Below the pieces are notes generated by a model. That model was not told where the DNA came from and ran no database searches. It saw only the letters and a program-made list of their open reading frames with translations. From Pseudomonadota bacterium (GTDB lineage: Bacteria; Pseudomonadota; Alphaproteobacteria; Rhizobiales; Rhizobiaceae), in contig JAEXYH010000096.1 in assembly GCA_023451735.1 (NCBI GenBank), forward strand, positions 124,001-188,000: a DNA stretch of 64,000 bases, in the 5' to 3' direction. Both the position numbers and the translations under genes were made by a program. This document shows, in pieces, positions 7,712 through 17,735 of this stretch (its first letter is position 1; the number at the start of each line of letters is the position of its first letter).

Positions 7712-9361
7712 TCAAAGCTTTCCGCGTATCTGGGTCAATGTTCGTGCCGGCGTGATTGCTTCGGGATCGAGCCGGACCTCGATAATCGCTGGCTTGCCGC
7801 TTTGCCGGGCGCGCAGATAGGCGGGGCCGAAATCCTCGGTCTTTTCTACCAGTTCGCCATGACCGCCAAAGGCCTTGGCGTAAGCAACGAAATCCGGGTT
7901 GACGAGATCGGTGCCGCTAACGCGGCCGGGATATTCACGCTCCTGATGCATGCGGATCGTGCCGTAGATGCCGTTATTGATCAGAACCGTGATGATCGGG
8001 AGTTCATAACGGACGGCGGTGATGAATTCTTGGCCGTGCATCATGAAGCAGCCATCGCCGGCAAAACAGACGACCTCGCGCTCGGGGAACAGCTGTTTGG
8101 CCGCGACTGCAGCCGGCAGCCCGTATCCCATGGAGCCGGAGGTCGGTGCGGACTGGGTGTTGTATCTTTGGAAGCGATGGAAGCGGTGAAGCCATGTGGC
8201 ATAGTTGCCGGCACCATTCGTGAATATCGCATCTTTCGGCGTGTTTTCCTCGATCCAATCCATGATCGGCCCCATATGGACGTTTCCGGGGCCGGTTTCA
8301 GGCGGCGTTGACCATTTTAGATAGGCGTCGTGCATGGCCGATTTGCGCTCGGCCCAAAGAGGCAGGGCCGGTGGTTCGAGAGTCTTGATGGCTGCAACAA
8401 ATTCTGCCGGCGCCGCGCAAATGGCGAGATCCGGACGATACAGGCGGCCAAGTTCTTCCGGATCGGGGAAGACATGGATGAGTTTTTGGCTCGGGTAGGG
8501 GATGTCTATCAACGTGTAGCTGGATGACGGCATTTCCGACATGCGGCTGCCGATAAGGATCAGGAGATCACTCTCCTTGATCTCTTTCGCCAAGGCCGGA
8601 TTAATGCCTATTCCAACATCGCCCGCATAGGAAGGGTGCAGATTGTCGAACAGCATCTGGCGGCGGAAGGAGCAACCGACCGGCAGCTTGAAGCGGCTGG
8701 CGAAATCCTGAAAGTCAGTCACCGCCTGTTCATTCCAGCGGGTACCACCAAGAATGACCATCGGCCGTTGGGATTCTTTCAGCAGTTTTTCGAACTCCGC
8801 GACCTGCGGCTGGCCGGGATGGCTTTCGACGGGGGTGTAAGGCCGGGCCTGCGGTGCCTCGACTTCCTCCACCAGCATGTCTTCCGGCAGGGTCAGCACG
8901 ACCGGGCCGGGGCGACCGGAGGTGGCGACGGTGAAGGCGCGGGTGACGAATTCGGGGATGCGGCGGGCGTCATCGATCTCCCCGACCCATTTGGCGAACT
9001 CGGTGAAGGCGCGCCGATATTCGACTTCCTGAAAGGCCTCCCGCTCCTTCATGTCGCGGCCGATCTGGCCGACGAAAAGGATCATCGGGATCGAATCCTG
9101 TTTTGCGACGTGAAGGCCGGCAGATGCATTGGTAGCTCCGGGGCCGCGGGTGACCATGCAGACGCCCGGTTCGCCTGAAAGCCTGCCCCAGCTGTCGGCC
9201 ATCATCGCCGCGCCGCCTTCCTGGCGGCACACGAGAACGTCGATGCCGCTATCATAAAGCGCATCGAGTACTGCGAGGTAGCTTTCGCCCGGCACACAGG
9301 AAACCCGTTTTACACCGTTCGCTTGCAGTGCTTCGACGATAAGCTGGCCGCCAGTCTTCAT
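7712..9361 (-). CDS. Thiamine-diphosphate-dependent enzyme, acetolactate synthase-like
   Basis: A 549-residue three-domain ThDP enzyme: N-terminal Pyr domain with the activating glutamate E48 in C-R-Q-E-G-G-A-A, a middle nucleotide-like domain (about 185-330), and a C-terminal PP domain with the Mg/ThDP motif GDGCF at 435-439 ending at the double asparagine N462-N463. The family includes acetolactate synthase, benzoylformate decarboxylase, oxalyl-CoA decarboxylase and sulfopyruvate-type enzymes. The start overlaps the stop of the upstream CoA-transferase gene by 4 bases, so the two are translationally coupled. That pairing recalls formyl-CoA transferase plus oxalyl-CoA decarboxylase, but I see no signature strong enough to name the substrate. 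Confidence 0.75.
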   Translation of the reverse strand: MKTGGQLIVEALQANGVKRVSCVPGESYLAVLDALYDSGIDVLVCRQEGGAAMMADSWGRLSGEPGVCMVTRGPGATNASAGLHVAKQDSIPMILFVGQIGRDMKEREAFQEVEYRRAFTEFAKWVGEIDDARRIPEFVTRAFTVATSGRPGPVVLTLPEDMLVEEVEAPQARPYTPVESHPGQPQVAEFEKLLKESQRPMVILGGTRWNEQAVTDFQDFASRFKLPVGCSFRRQMLFDNLHPSYAGDVGIGINPALAKEIKESDLLILIGSRMSEMPSSSYTLIDIPYPSQKLIHVFPDPEELGRLYRPDLAICAAPAEFVAAIKTLEPPALPLWAERKSAMHDAYLKWSTPPETGPGNVHMGPIMDWIEENTPKDAIFTNGAGNYATWLHRFHRFQRYNTQSAPTSGSMGYGLPAAVAAKQLFPEREVVCFAGDGCFMMHGQEFITAVRYELPIITVLINNGIYGTIRMHQEREYPGRVSGTDLVNPDFVAYAKAFGGHGELVEKTEDFGPAYLRARQSGKPAIIEVRLDPEAITPARTLTQIRGKL

Positions 9362-10557
9362 GGATTGCTCTCCTCCTCGATTGCATTCAGTTCTGCCAGA
9401 ATTTCATCCGTGTGCTCGCCGACCTTCGGGCTCGGACGGTGATAAGCCAGCGGTGTTTCTGACAGCACGATCGGGCTTCTTACACCCGGAATGATCGTGC
9501 CGTCCGCAGCTTCAAGATCAATGCGCAGCCCCCGCGCCTTGACCTGCGGATCTTCAAACATTTCGCCGATCGAATTGATCGGGCCGACAGGGACAGCGTT
9601 TTCGCCGCAGGCGGCAAGAAGATCGGCTTTTGCCCATTTGGTGGTCTCGGCCAAAAGCAGGCTGCGGACTTCGATACGGTGAGCAACGCGAGCCTTATTG
9701 GTCGCATAACGCTCATCATCAGCTACATGTTCGATGCCGAGAATGCGGCAAAACCGCCGGAACTGGCCATCATTGCCAATCGCAAGGATGATGTGGCCGT
9801 CGTGAACGGGGATCACTTCATAGGGCGAGATGTTCGGATGGGCGTTGCCGAGTTTTACGGGCGAAATGCCCGATATCAGGTAATTCATGTTCTGGTTGGC
9901 GAGAACCGAGGACATGACATCGAGCAGGGCCATATCAACCTGCTGGCCTTCGCCCGTCTTCATCGCGTGAATCAGCGCGCCCTGGATAGCGGTGACGGCA
10001 TAGATGCCGGTAAATATGTCGGCGATCGCAACCCCCGCCTTCATCGGCTGGCCGTCGGGTTCTCCCGTGATCGACATGAAGCCCGACATGCCCTGGACGA
10101 TGTAATCGTATCCTGCGAGGCTGGCATAGGGGCCATCCTGGCCGAAACCGGTGATCGAGCAATAAACAAGTTTCGGGTTGATCGCTTTCAGGCTCTCATA
10201 GTCGAGGCCGTATTTCTTCAGGCCGCCGAGCTTGAAGTTTTCGATCACGACATCTGATCGGGCGGCAAGGCGGCGGACGATGGTCTGGCCTTCCTCAGTC
10301 TTCAGGTCCACGGCGATGGAGCGTTTGCCCCTGTTGGTGGAGTGATAATAGGCGGCCGACAGGTTTTCGCCGTCGATGCTTTCGACGAAGGGAGGTCCCC
10401 AGGCGCGGGTGTCATCTCCGCCTTCCGGGTTTTCCACCTTGATGACGTCCGCTCCCATATCGGCCAGCATCTGTCCTGCCCAGGGGCCGGCAAGCACGCG
10501 GGCGAGTTCCAGGACGCGGATGCCGGCAAGCGGCGGCTTCTTGTCAGCTTTATCCAT
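9358..10557 (-). CDS. CaiB/BaiF family III CoA-transferase
   Basis: A 399-residue protein with typical family III opening (P-L-A-G-I-R-V-L-E-L-A-R-V-L-A-G-P) and the D-V-I-K-V-E-N-P-E-G-G-D-D-T-R stretch. The segment G-V-A-I-A-D-I-F-T-G lies where the catalytic aspartate is found. These enzymes move CoA between carboxylic acids (formate/oxalate, carnitine, succinate/mesaconate and others). ATG 10557 is 2 bases after the EamA transporter stop, and the gene's end overlaps the ThDP enzyme start, so the three genes form a tight operon. A longer upstream reading is possible but lies within the transporter gene. The acid substrate is unknown. Confidence 0.85.
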   Translation of the reverse strand: MDKADKKPPLAGIRVLELARVLAGPWAGQMLADMGADVIKVENPEGGDDTRAWGPPFVESIDGENLSAAYYHSTNRGKRSIAVDLKTEEGQTIVRRLAARSDVVIENFKLGGLKKYGLDYESLKAINPKLVYCSITGFGQDGPYASLAGYDYIVQGMSGFMSITGEPDGQPMKAGVAIADIFTGIYAVTAIQGALIHAMKTGEGQQVDMALLDVMSSVLANQNMNYLISGISPVKLGNAHPNISPYEVIPVHDGHIILAIGNDGQFRRFCRILGIEHVADDERYATNKARVAHRIEVRSLLLAETTKWAKADLLAACGENAVPVGPINSIGEMFEDPQVKARGLRIDLEAADGTIIPGVRSPIVLSETPLAYHRPSPKVGEHTDEILAELNAIEEESNP

Positions 10558-10559
10558 GG

Positions 10560-11525
10560 TCAGGGGGCTACCGATGTCGTTTCGCTTCTGGTGACGGGTT
10601 TGATCGAGGCGGCTCGGCGTTCGCGCCAGATGATATAGAGGCCGGAGCTGACGATGATCGAGATACCGAGCCATTTGATCGGATCGGGAAAATCACCGAA
10701 GACCAGCCAGCCGAACAGGGTTGCCGAGACAATCTCGAAATACTGGATGGGGGCGAGAACCGACGCGGGCGCGGCGCGATAGGCGTAGACGCTCAATATG
10801 CCTGACAGGGCGGCGAAAACGCCAACGCCGGCCATCCATGCGAAAGTGGTGAAACCGGGAAGCGAAGGGGCAAGAAAACCGATATCCGCGGTGTCCCCGA
10901 GGAGAAGCATGACGGCGCAGATCGGAATGCCCCAGAGCGCCATCTGGAACTGCATTGCAAAGGGCTCTTCCCGATGTGCCAATGCGCGCGTCATCATGGC
11001 GAAGATTGCGACACAAAAGGCGGTCACGACCGGCAGAAGCGCGACATAGCCGATTTCCTGAAAGCTCGGGCGAATGACGATCATAGCGCCGATGAAACCT
11101 ACGCCGCAGGCGGTGTAGCGGCGCCAGCCGACAGTCTCTTTCAGGAATATGCTCGACAGGATGGTGAGAATGATCGGCTCGACGAAGAAAATCGCAATGG
11201 CATCAGCCACCGGCATAACTGCGAGCGTGGCGACAAAGCAGACCATGGAGATGGTGATCACACCGGCCCGGATCGCGTGATAGAGGCTCATACGCCAGGA
11301 AAACGCGCGCCATGACCCTGCCCAGAGTACGAAGGGCAACATGCATAGGCCCTGAAAGACAAAGCGGGCGGCAGTAATCATCGTCGGTGATGCAGTGGTC
11401 GTCGCGAGTTTCGAAAAAACATCGATCAGCGGTGCGACCAGCATGGCCAATATCATCAAGCCGAGACCGGAAGTGATGCTGGCGGTATGAGCTAAATGGC
11501 GTGACATGGCGGGTGATGCATTCAT
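10560..11525 (-). CDS. EamA/DMT-superfamily transporter
   Basis: A 321-residue inner-membrane protein with ten predicted hydrophobic segments in two EamA repeats (about 20-150 and 165-300). The second half contains a typical F-E-I-V-S-A-T-L-F-G-W-L-V-F-G-D-F-P-D stretch near the end of the repeat. Such proteins usually export metabolites or amino acids, occasionally import. It is the first gene of the tight transporter/CoA-transferase/ThDP group and lies 54 bases after the alpha/beta hydrolase gene, so all four may be one transcript. ATG 11525 is used; a second ATG six codons in is also possible. Confidence 0.8.
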   Translation of the reverse strand: MNASPAMSRHLAHTASITSGLGLMILAMLVAPLIDVFSKLATTTASPTMITAARFVFQGLCMLPFVLWAGSWRAFSWRMSLYHAIRAGVITISMVCFVATLAVMPVADAIAIFFVEPIILTILSSIFLKETVGWRRYTACGVGFIGAMIVIRPSFQEIGYVALLPVVTAFCVAIFAMMTRALAHREEPFAMQFQMALWGIPICAVMLLLGDTADIGFLAPSLPGFTTFAWMAGVGVFAALSGILSVYAYRAAPASVLAPIQYFEIVSATLFGWLVFGDFPDPIKWLGISIIVSSGLYIIWRERRAASIKPVTRSETTSVAP

Positions 11526-11579
11526 GATTTCGATATACTGGACTGCGACGTTCTGCGCTCATGAAGAAAAGTCATGAAC

Positions 11580-12533
11580 TCATTCCGCGGCTGCTTTGAC
11601 TGGCTGGATCACGCGTGCGGCCCAGTCGGCAAATTCGGCCGTGGCTTCAGAGCGCATCGTGTCGTTGAGCGTTTCGTGGCGGGCATTGGGCCAGAAACGC
11701 GTCATGACGTTGTTAAAGCCATGTTTGCGTAGATGGCCGGAAAGCCAGAGTATTGCCCGGCCTTTATCTGTTGCAGGGTCTTCGCCGCCGCCCAGCAGGT
11801 GGACGGGGAAATCCTCACGCAGGCGATCGACGAGTTTCGGGGCACGGAAGGTCATGTCGAACAGGTCAAGCCAGAGCGAGACGCTGGCGTCGAAGCCACA
11901 GAGCGGATCGGCGATATAGGCATCGACCTCAGCGGTATCGTGGCTCAACCAGTCGAAGGCGGTGCGGTGGTCGGGGATGCTCTCACCCCATGCGCCAAAG
12001 GTGAGGCGGGGAAGCATGCCGCTCGGTGTGTCCGAACCTTTCAGCGCTCGCTCGGCCAGAAGAAGTCCCTGTGCGACACGGCCAGCTATGCCCGGGTTGA
12101 AGTTGGAATTCCAGACTGCGACGCCTGCGAAATCTCGAGGATGATCGATAGCCGCATTGAGCGTGACCAGGCCGCCCATGGAATGGCCGAACAGAATGAC
12201 GGGCAGGCCGGGATGATTGGCGAGAGCCAATTTGCGGACCGACATCAGGTCGTCGATGAGGAAGCGAACGCCGTCCTTCAACGCGAATCGGCCGATCGGT
12301 GCGTCCGGTGCCGTTGTTTCGCCATGGCCACGGTGATCCCAGGCGTAGACGTGGAAGCCCTCGCTCGCCATCGCCTCGGCAAAGAGACTATAACGCTGTG
12401 AATGTTCCGCAAGGCCGTGGGAGATCAGCAATATGCCCTTTGCCGGTTCGGTCGCGGCGACATGACGATAGGCGATCGTGGCACCCGTCGGGCTGAGGAA
12501 AGTGCGCGTTTCCCACCCAAAATCCAAGCTCAT
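11580..12533 (-). CDS. Alpha/beta hydrolase, monoacylglycerol-lipase/lysophospholipase type
   Basis: A 317-residue cytoplasmic hydrolase with the complete catalytic set: oxyanion region I-S-H-G-L-A-E-H (38-44), nucleophile elbow GHSMGG with S118, an acid in G-G-G-E-D-P-A-T-D and a final histidine in A-R-H-E-T-L-N. The H-G-L-A-E-H and D-H-R-G-H-G motifs are typical of serine aminopeptidase S33/Hydrolase_4 lipases. It probably cleaves ester bonds of monoacylglycerols or lysophospholipids. It is divergent from ettA (about 90 bases apart) and lies just upstream of the EamA-CoA transferase-ThDP block, with which it may share a transcript. Confidence 0.85.
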   Translation of the reverse strand: MSLDFGWETRTFLSPTGATIAYRHVAATEPAKGILLISHGLAEHSQRYSLFAEAMASEGFHVYAWDHRGHGETTAPDAPIGRFALKDGVRFLIDDLMSVRKLALANHPGLPVILFGHSMGGLVTLNAAIDHPRDFAGVAVWNSNFNPGIAGRVAQGLLLAERALKGSDTPSGMLPRLTFGAWGESIPDHRTAFDWLSHDTAEVDAYIADPLCGFDASVSLWLDLFDMTFRAPKLVDRLREDFPVHLLGGGEDPATDKGRAILWLSGHLRKHGFNNVMTRFWPNARHETLNDTMRSEATAEFADWAARVIQPVKAAAE

Positions 12534-12623
12534 TTCAAAACCTCCCCCGCTCTTCGCATTGCCCCGAGGCGCGTCTTCGCCTACATAGCGGCAAAACCTC
12601 TTTCCCCCGGAGCTTAATTATCG

Positions 12624-14273
<1,650 letters not shown>

Positions 14274-14304
14274 GCTGTTGCCAAACAGATATTCGAATTA
14301 GAGG

Positions 14305-14327
14305 AGGGCGGCTTTGCCGCCCTTTTT
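14305..14327 (+). terminator. Rho-independent terminator of ettA
   Basis: AGGGCGGC, loop TTT, GCCGCCCT followed by TTTT: a compact 8-bp GC stem with U-tract 32 bases after the ettA stop codon. Confidence 0.9.
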
Positions 14328-14366
14328 GCAAATAGGCGGCTATGACTTGCATTGTCTCCATATTGC

Positions 14367-14386
14367 ATATAAAGATATCTTTATAT
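14367..14386. promoter_or_regulatory. Perfect 20-bp palindrome, probable SahR/ArsR-type operator
   Basis: ATATAAAGAT at 14367-14376 is followed directly by its exact complement ATCTTTATAT at 14377-14386. It ends 21 bases before the start codon of the ArsR-methyltransferase gene, so it overlaps the expected promoter or transcript start. ArsR-family dimers bind such AT-rich palindromes. It most likely mediates autoregulation of this gene and control of metF behind it. Confidence 0.75.
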
Positions 14387-14407
14387 CTTGATTGCTGGGA
14401 TGTGTAG

Positions 14408-15403
14408 ATGTCGATATCGCTCGATACACTGGTTGACGTGCTGAAAACGGTTGGCGAGCCAACACGCTTTCGCCTTCTCGCCTTGTTGGCGAAAGGCGAC
14501 CTGACTGTCACCGATCTGACCGAAATCCTAGGTCAATCACAGCCACGAATTTCCCGACATCTCAAGCTTCTGAATGAAGAGGGGCTGATCGATCGCTATC
14601 AGGAAGGGGCATGGGCCTATTTTCGCCTCAGCCAGGAAGGTGCTCCGGCGGCGCTGGTAAAAATGCTTCTTGCCGCTTCAGCCGGTGACGATCCGGTTCT
14701 GGTTCGCGATGGTGAGCGGCTTTCGGCGGTCAAGCATCAACGAGCGGAGAGGGCCCAGGCCTATTTCAGCCGCAACGCGTCGGAATGGGATGAACTTCGC
14801 CGGCTCCACGCGAGCGATACTGCCGTCGAGCAAGCGCTTTTGCGGCTGGTTGGTCCATCGCCGATCGATTCTCTTCTTGATCTCGGAACCGGCACCGGTT
14901 GGATTCTGAAGCTCCTCGCTCCCCATTACCGACGGGCGATCGGGGTTGATGCAAGCCGCGATATGCTGGCTGTCGCACGCGCCAATCTGGACAAGGCGGG
15001 GATATTGAAGGCATCCGTGCGCCATGCGGATATCCTCAACCTGTCGCTTGAAGGGCAAGATTTCGACCTCGTGACGATCCATCAGGTGCTGCATTTTCTT
15101 GATCAGCCGGAACTTGCGATCGCCGAGGCTGCCCGCATCCTGCGGCCGGGCGGCAGGCTGCTGATCGTCGATCTAGCACCGCACAAGCTGGAACATCTGC
15201 GCGAAGAGCATGCCCATGTTCGGTTGGGCTTCTCGCATGAGGCGATCGGCGACTGGCTGGAAAAGATCGGGCTCGATATCGAAAAGGCGATCGATATTGC
15301 GCCGGAACAAGATGACGGTCTTACCGTCACGATATGGCTGGCAAAGGATCGCCGTCTGCTGATGGCCAATGCTGAACCGGCGGAAGCAATTTCGGTATTC
15401 TAG
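14408..15403 (+). CDS. ArsR-family regulator fused to SAM-dependent methyltransferase domain (SahR-type)
   Basis: 331 residues: an N-terminal ArsR winged helix (about 5-90, with T-V-T-D-L-T-E-I-L-G-Q-S-Q-P-R-I-S-R-H-L) and a C-terminal class I methyltransferase-like domain (about 110-310, motif I L-L-D-L-G-T-G-T-G, later L-R-P-G-G-R-L-L-I-V-D). From memory, this architecture beside methionine-cycle genes corresponds to the SahR regulators of alphaproteobacteria, which sense S-adenosylhomocysteine through the methyltransferase fold; whether it still methylates anything is unknown. The metF start lies 7 bases after its stop, so they form one operon behind the 20-bp palindrome. Confidence 0.85.
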   Translation: MSISLDTLVDVLKTVGEPTRFRLLALLAKGDLTVTDLTEILGQSQPRISRHLKLLNEEGLIDRYQEGAWAYFRLSQEGAPAALVKMLLAASAGDDPVLVRDGERLSAVKHQRAERAQAYFSRNASEWDELRRLHASDTAVEQALLRLVGPSPIDSLLDLGTGTGWILKLLAPHYRRAIGVDASRDMLAVARANLDKAGILKASVRHADILNLSLEGQDFDLVTIHQVLHFLDQPELAIAEAARILRPGGRLLIVDLAPHKLEHLREEHAHVRLGFSHEAIGDWLEKIGLDIEKAIDIAPEQDDGLTVTIWLAKDRRLLMANAEPAEAISVF

Positions 15404-15410
15404 GAAGAGC

Positions 15411-16301
15411 ATGATGAACGAGACCAAGACAAGCCCGCGATTCGATATCTCTTTCGAATTCTTTCCGCCGAAATCCGAGGAGATGGAGGCGCAGCTGTTC
15501 GAGACTGTCGAGCGTCTCGCTCTCTGGCAGCCGGAATTCGTCACCGTGACCTATGGGGCAGGCGGCTCGACCAAGGAACCGACGCTTTCGGCTGTGACCA
15601 AGATTATTGACAAGACAAACCTGCCGACCGCCGCCCATCTGACCTGTGTCGATGCATCCAAGGACGAAGTTCGCGCAGTCGTAGAGGAGTATCGGGGCGC
15701 AGGCGTGCGCAGGATCGTCGCGCTGCGCGGGGATCCGACGGCTGGCATCGGTACGCTCTATATGCCCCATGCAGAAGGTTTTCAGCGGACGGCGGATCTT
15801 GTTCAGGCGTTGGCGGAATACGGCGATTTCGACATCTCCGTTTCGGCCTATCCGGAAAAGCATCCCGAAAGCCGGGATATGACGGCGGATATCGCTGTGC
15901 TCAAGCAAAAGGCCGATGCCGGTGCCACGCGCGCGCTGACCCAGTTCTTCTTCGATAATGACGTATTCTTCCGTTACATGGACGAGGTCGCTGCGGCCGG
16001 TGTGACTATTCCGGTCATTCCCGGCATCATGCCCATCCAGAATCTGACGCAGCTGAAGCGTTTTTCGAAGCGCTGCGGAGCGACAGTGCCGGGTTTTCTG
16101 GATGAGCGGTTTGAAGGACTGGATGAAAAGCCGGAGGATCGGGCCAAGGTCGCCGCAGAAGTGGCAGCGGAACAGATCGAAGAGCTCGGCCGGAAGGGCT
16201 TTAATCACATCCATCTCTACACGATGAACCGAGCACCCCTGGTTTCTGCGGTGCTGGAGAATATCGGCTACAAGCCGGGTATGCGCAAGGCTGCTGCCTG
16301 A
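15411..16301 (+). CDS. metF: 5,10-methylenetetrahydrofolate reductase
   Basis: A 296-residue TIM-barrel flavoenzyme that reduces 5,10-methylene-THF to 5-methyl-THF for methionine synthesis. Typical signatures are the start F-E-F-F-P-P-K, V-T-Y-G-A-G-G-S-T, L-R-G-D-P and the tail F-N-H-I-H-L-Y-T-M-N-R. ATG codons at 15411 and 15414 are both possible, with GGAAGAG just upstream at 15403-15409; the upstream extension of the frame overlaps the regulator gene and is not needed. Co-transcribed with the SahR-type regulator, so expression should respond to S-adenosylhomocysteine. Confidence 0.95.
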   Translation: MMNETKTSPRFDISFEFFPPKSEEMEAQLFETVERLALWQPEFVTVTYGAGGSTKEPTLSAVTKIIDKTNLPTAAHLTCVDASKDEVRAVVEEYRGAGVRRIVALRGDPTAGIGTLYMPHAEGFQRTADLVQALAEYGDFDISVSAYPEKHPESRDMTADIAVLKQKADAGATRALTQFFFDNDVFFRYMDEVAAAGVTIPVIPGIMPIQNLTQLKRFSKRCGATVPGFLDERFEGLDEKPEDRAKVAAEVAAEQIEELGRKGFNHIHLYTMNRAPLVSAVLENIGYKPGMRKAAA

Positions 16302-16321
16302 ATCAAGAACTGCCGCAAATG

Positions 16322-16353
16322 AAAAACGCACGCCCCGCGGAGCATGCGTTTTT
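16322..16353 (+). terminator. Rho-independent terminator of metF
   Basis: AAAAACGCA (16322-16330) pairs with TGCGTTTTT (16345-16353). The inner loop CGCCCCGCGGAGCA can pair further. It sits 20 bases after the metF stop and its symmetry would also serve the minus-strand mini gene that ends at 16415. Confidence 0.8.
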
Positions 16354-16414
16354 CAGAATTCGGGTCCATATCAAACGTTCATGGATGCAAGATACGACCG
16401 GTAGTCTTTAGAGC

Positions 16415-16492
16415 CTAGATGAAGAGCATCGAGGCGATGAATGCGAATGCAGCACCGACTACCAGGAGATTGAGGGGGTATGTCCGTCCCAT
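16415..16492 (-). CDS. 25-residue membrane mini-protein
   Basis: ATG at 16490-16492 follows a very strong ribosome binding site (AAGGAGG, 5 bases away) and opens a 25-codon frame. The product is basic-polar (M-G-R-T-Y-P) followed by one hydrophobic helix (L-N-L-L-V-V-G-A-A-F-A-F-I-A-S-M-L-F-I) running to the stop. The combination of ideal Shine-Dalgarno, positive N-terminus and a clean membrane span argues for real translation. Function unknown. It lies alone between metF and an EamA transporter gene, with no promoter I can name. Confidence 0.6.
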   Translation of the reverse strand: MGRTYPLNLLVVGAAFAFIASMLFI

Positions 16493-16726
16493 GTCTGCCT
16501 CCTTGCGTTGACGGTCGGATTTTATGTCGGTTCTGTGTCGAATGGGAAGCGGAATTTTGTGCTGCAATGCAGTCACGGAGCCGCATTAGGACTTTGTTAT
16601 TTATCTATCTATCTGAAATTAAATATCATATTCGAAATTAACGAAGCTTTCCGGCACGTTAAATTTATCTTTTTGTCTGTTAATGAGCGACATTTTTCGT
16701 GAGTATCGACAGCTGTTATCGACGCG

Positions 16727-17641
16727 TCAGGCGGTCTTTTTGCGCATGCGAAGGATTCGTCCGTCAAGCAAAACGAGCCCAAGGCCGATGACAGCCATGC
16801 CGATTAAATCGGTCGGGGCGAGACGTTCCGCCAGGAACAGCGCACCGAGCAGAATCGCGCTTGGCGGCACCAGGAGAGTGACGAGCGAGGTGTTGGTGGC
16901 ACCGGCAAGCGACAGGATCCTGAAGAATATAAGGTAGCCAAGTGCGGTCGAGAGAAGCGCCAAGGCTATGATGGCTGCGATGGCATGCATGGACGGTGTA
17001 ACGAGCGTCCATGGCTGATCGACCACCAGCGAGACCGGCAGCATGATGAGGCTGGACGCGGTCAGTTGCCCGGTTGCGGTCACGGGTGCCGGGATATTGC
17101 GGAAACGCTTTCCATAGGTGCCGGCGACGCCGTAGCACATAGCGGCCAATACAGGCAAGATAAGAGCCCAGAACGGGGCGGCGGTTTCGGTGATCGCACT
17201 CGGCCCGATCATAATGCAGGTACCCAGAAGACCCGCAGCGCAGCCCGCGAGTTTTGCTCCGGTGAGTTTTTCATCCGCTGTCCACTGGTTGGCAATGATC
17301 ACGGTCCAGATCGGTGTCGTGGCGTTAAGGATCGATGCAAGCCCTGCGCCGATCTCGGTCTGACCGAAGAAGATCAGCGTGTGGGGCAGGGCGTTGTTGA
17401 TGAGCCCGAGGATGAGGAAAGACCGCCAGTGCTCTCTAATGATGGAATAGGTCCCGTAGCGACCATGAAGATAGATATGCAGCGCCAGTGCTGCGATGCC
17501 GAGGCGTAGCAGAACGAGCGTGAAGGGGGGCACTTCCTGCACGGCGACCCGGGCGAAGAAAAACGATCCGCCCCAGAGGAGGCCTAGAAGGAAGAGCAGC
17601 GCCCAAGCAAGCGTGGACAGTCGAGGTGTATCTGCGGTCAT
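16727..17641 (-). CDS. EamA/DMT-superfamily transporter
   Basis: A 304-residue inner-membrane protein with ten hydrophobic segments in two repeats. The N-terminal W-G-G-S-F-F-F-A-R-V-A-V and the C-terminal L-V-P-P-S-A-I-L-L-G-A-L-F-L-A-E-R-L-A-P are typical EamA motifs. Probably an exporter of metabolites or amino acids. Apart from the shared family it is clearly distinct from the EamA protein at 10560-11525. No neighbour suggests the substrate. Confidence 0.8.
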   Translation of the reverse strand: MTADTPRLSTLAWALLFLLGLLWGGSFFFARVAVQEVPPFTLVLLRLGIAALALHIYLHGRYGTYSIIREHWRSFLILGLINNALPHTLIFFGQTEIGAGLASILNATTPIWTVIIANQWTADEKLTGAKLAGCAAGLLGTCIMIGPSAITETAAPFWALILPVLAAMCYGVAGTYGKRFRNIPAPVTATGQLTASSLIMLPVSLVVDQPWTLVTPSMHAIAAIIALALLSTALGYLIFFRILSLAGATNTSLVTLLVPPSAILLGALFLAERLAPTDLIGMAVIGLGLVLLDGRILRMRKKTA

Positions 17642-17676
17642 CTTGATGCTCTTCGTCCGACGTCGTTGCAGAAGAT

Positions 17677-17710
17677 AAAACGGGCGGCGATCAGATCGCC
17701 ACCCGTTTTA
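17677..17710. terminator. Terminator downstream of the MltB-type gene
   Basis: AAAACGGG-C-GGCGATC and GATCGCC-A-CCCGTTTT form a long, nearly perfect stem separated by one base. The A/T flanks give a U-tract in the minus direction, right for the gene ending at 17736. Confidence 0.8.
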
Positions 17711-17735
17711 TGTCATGGGCTCAATTCATCAAGGC

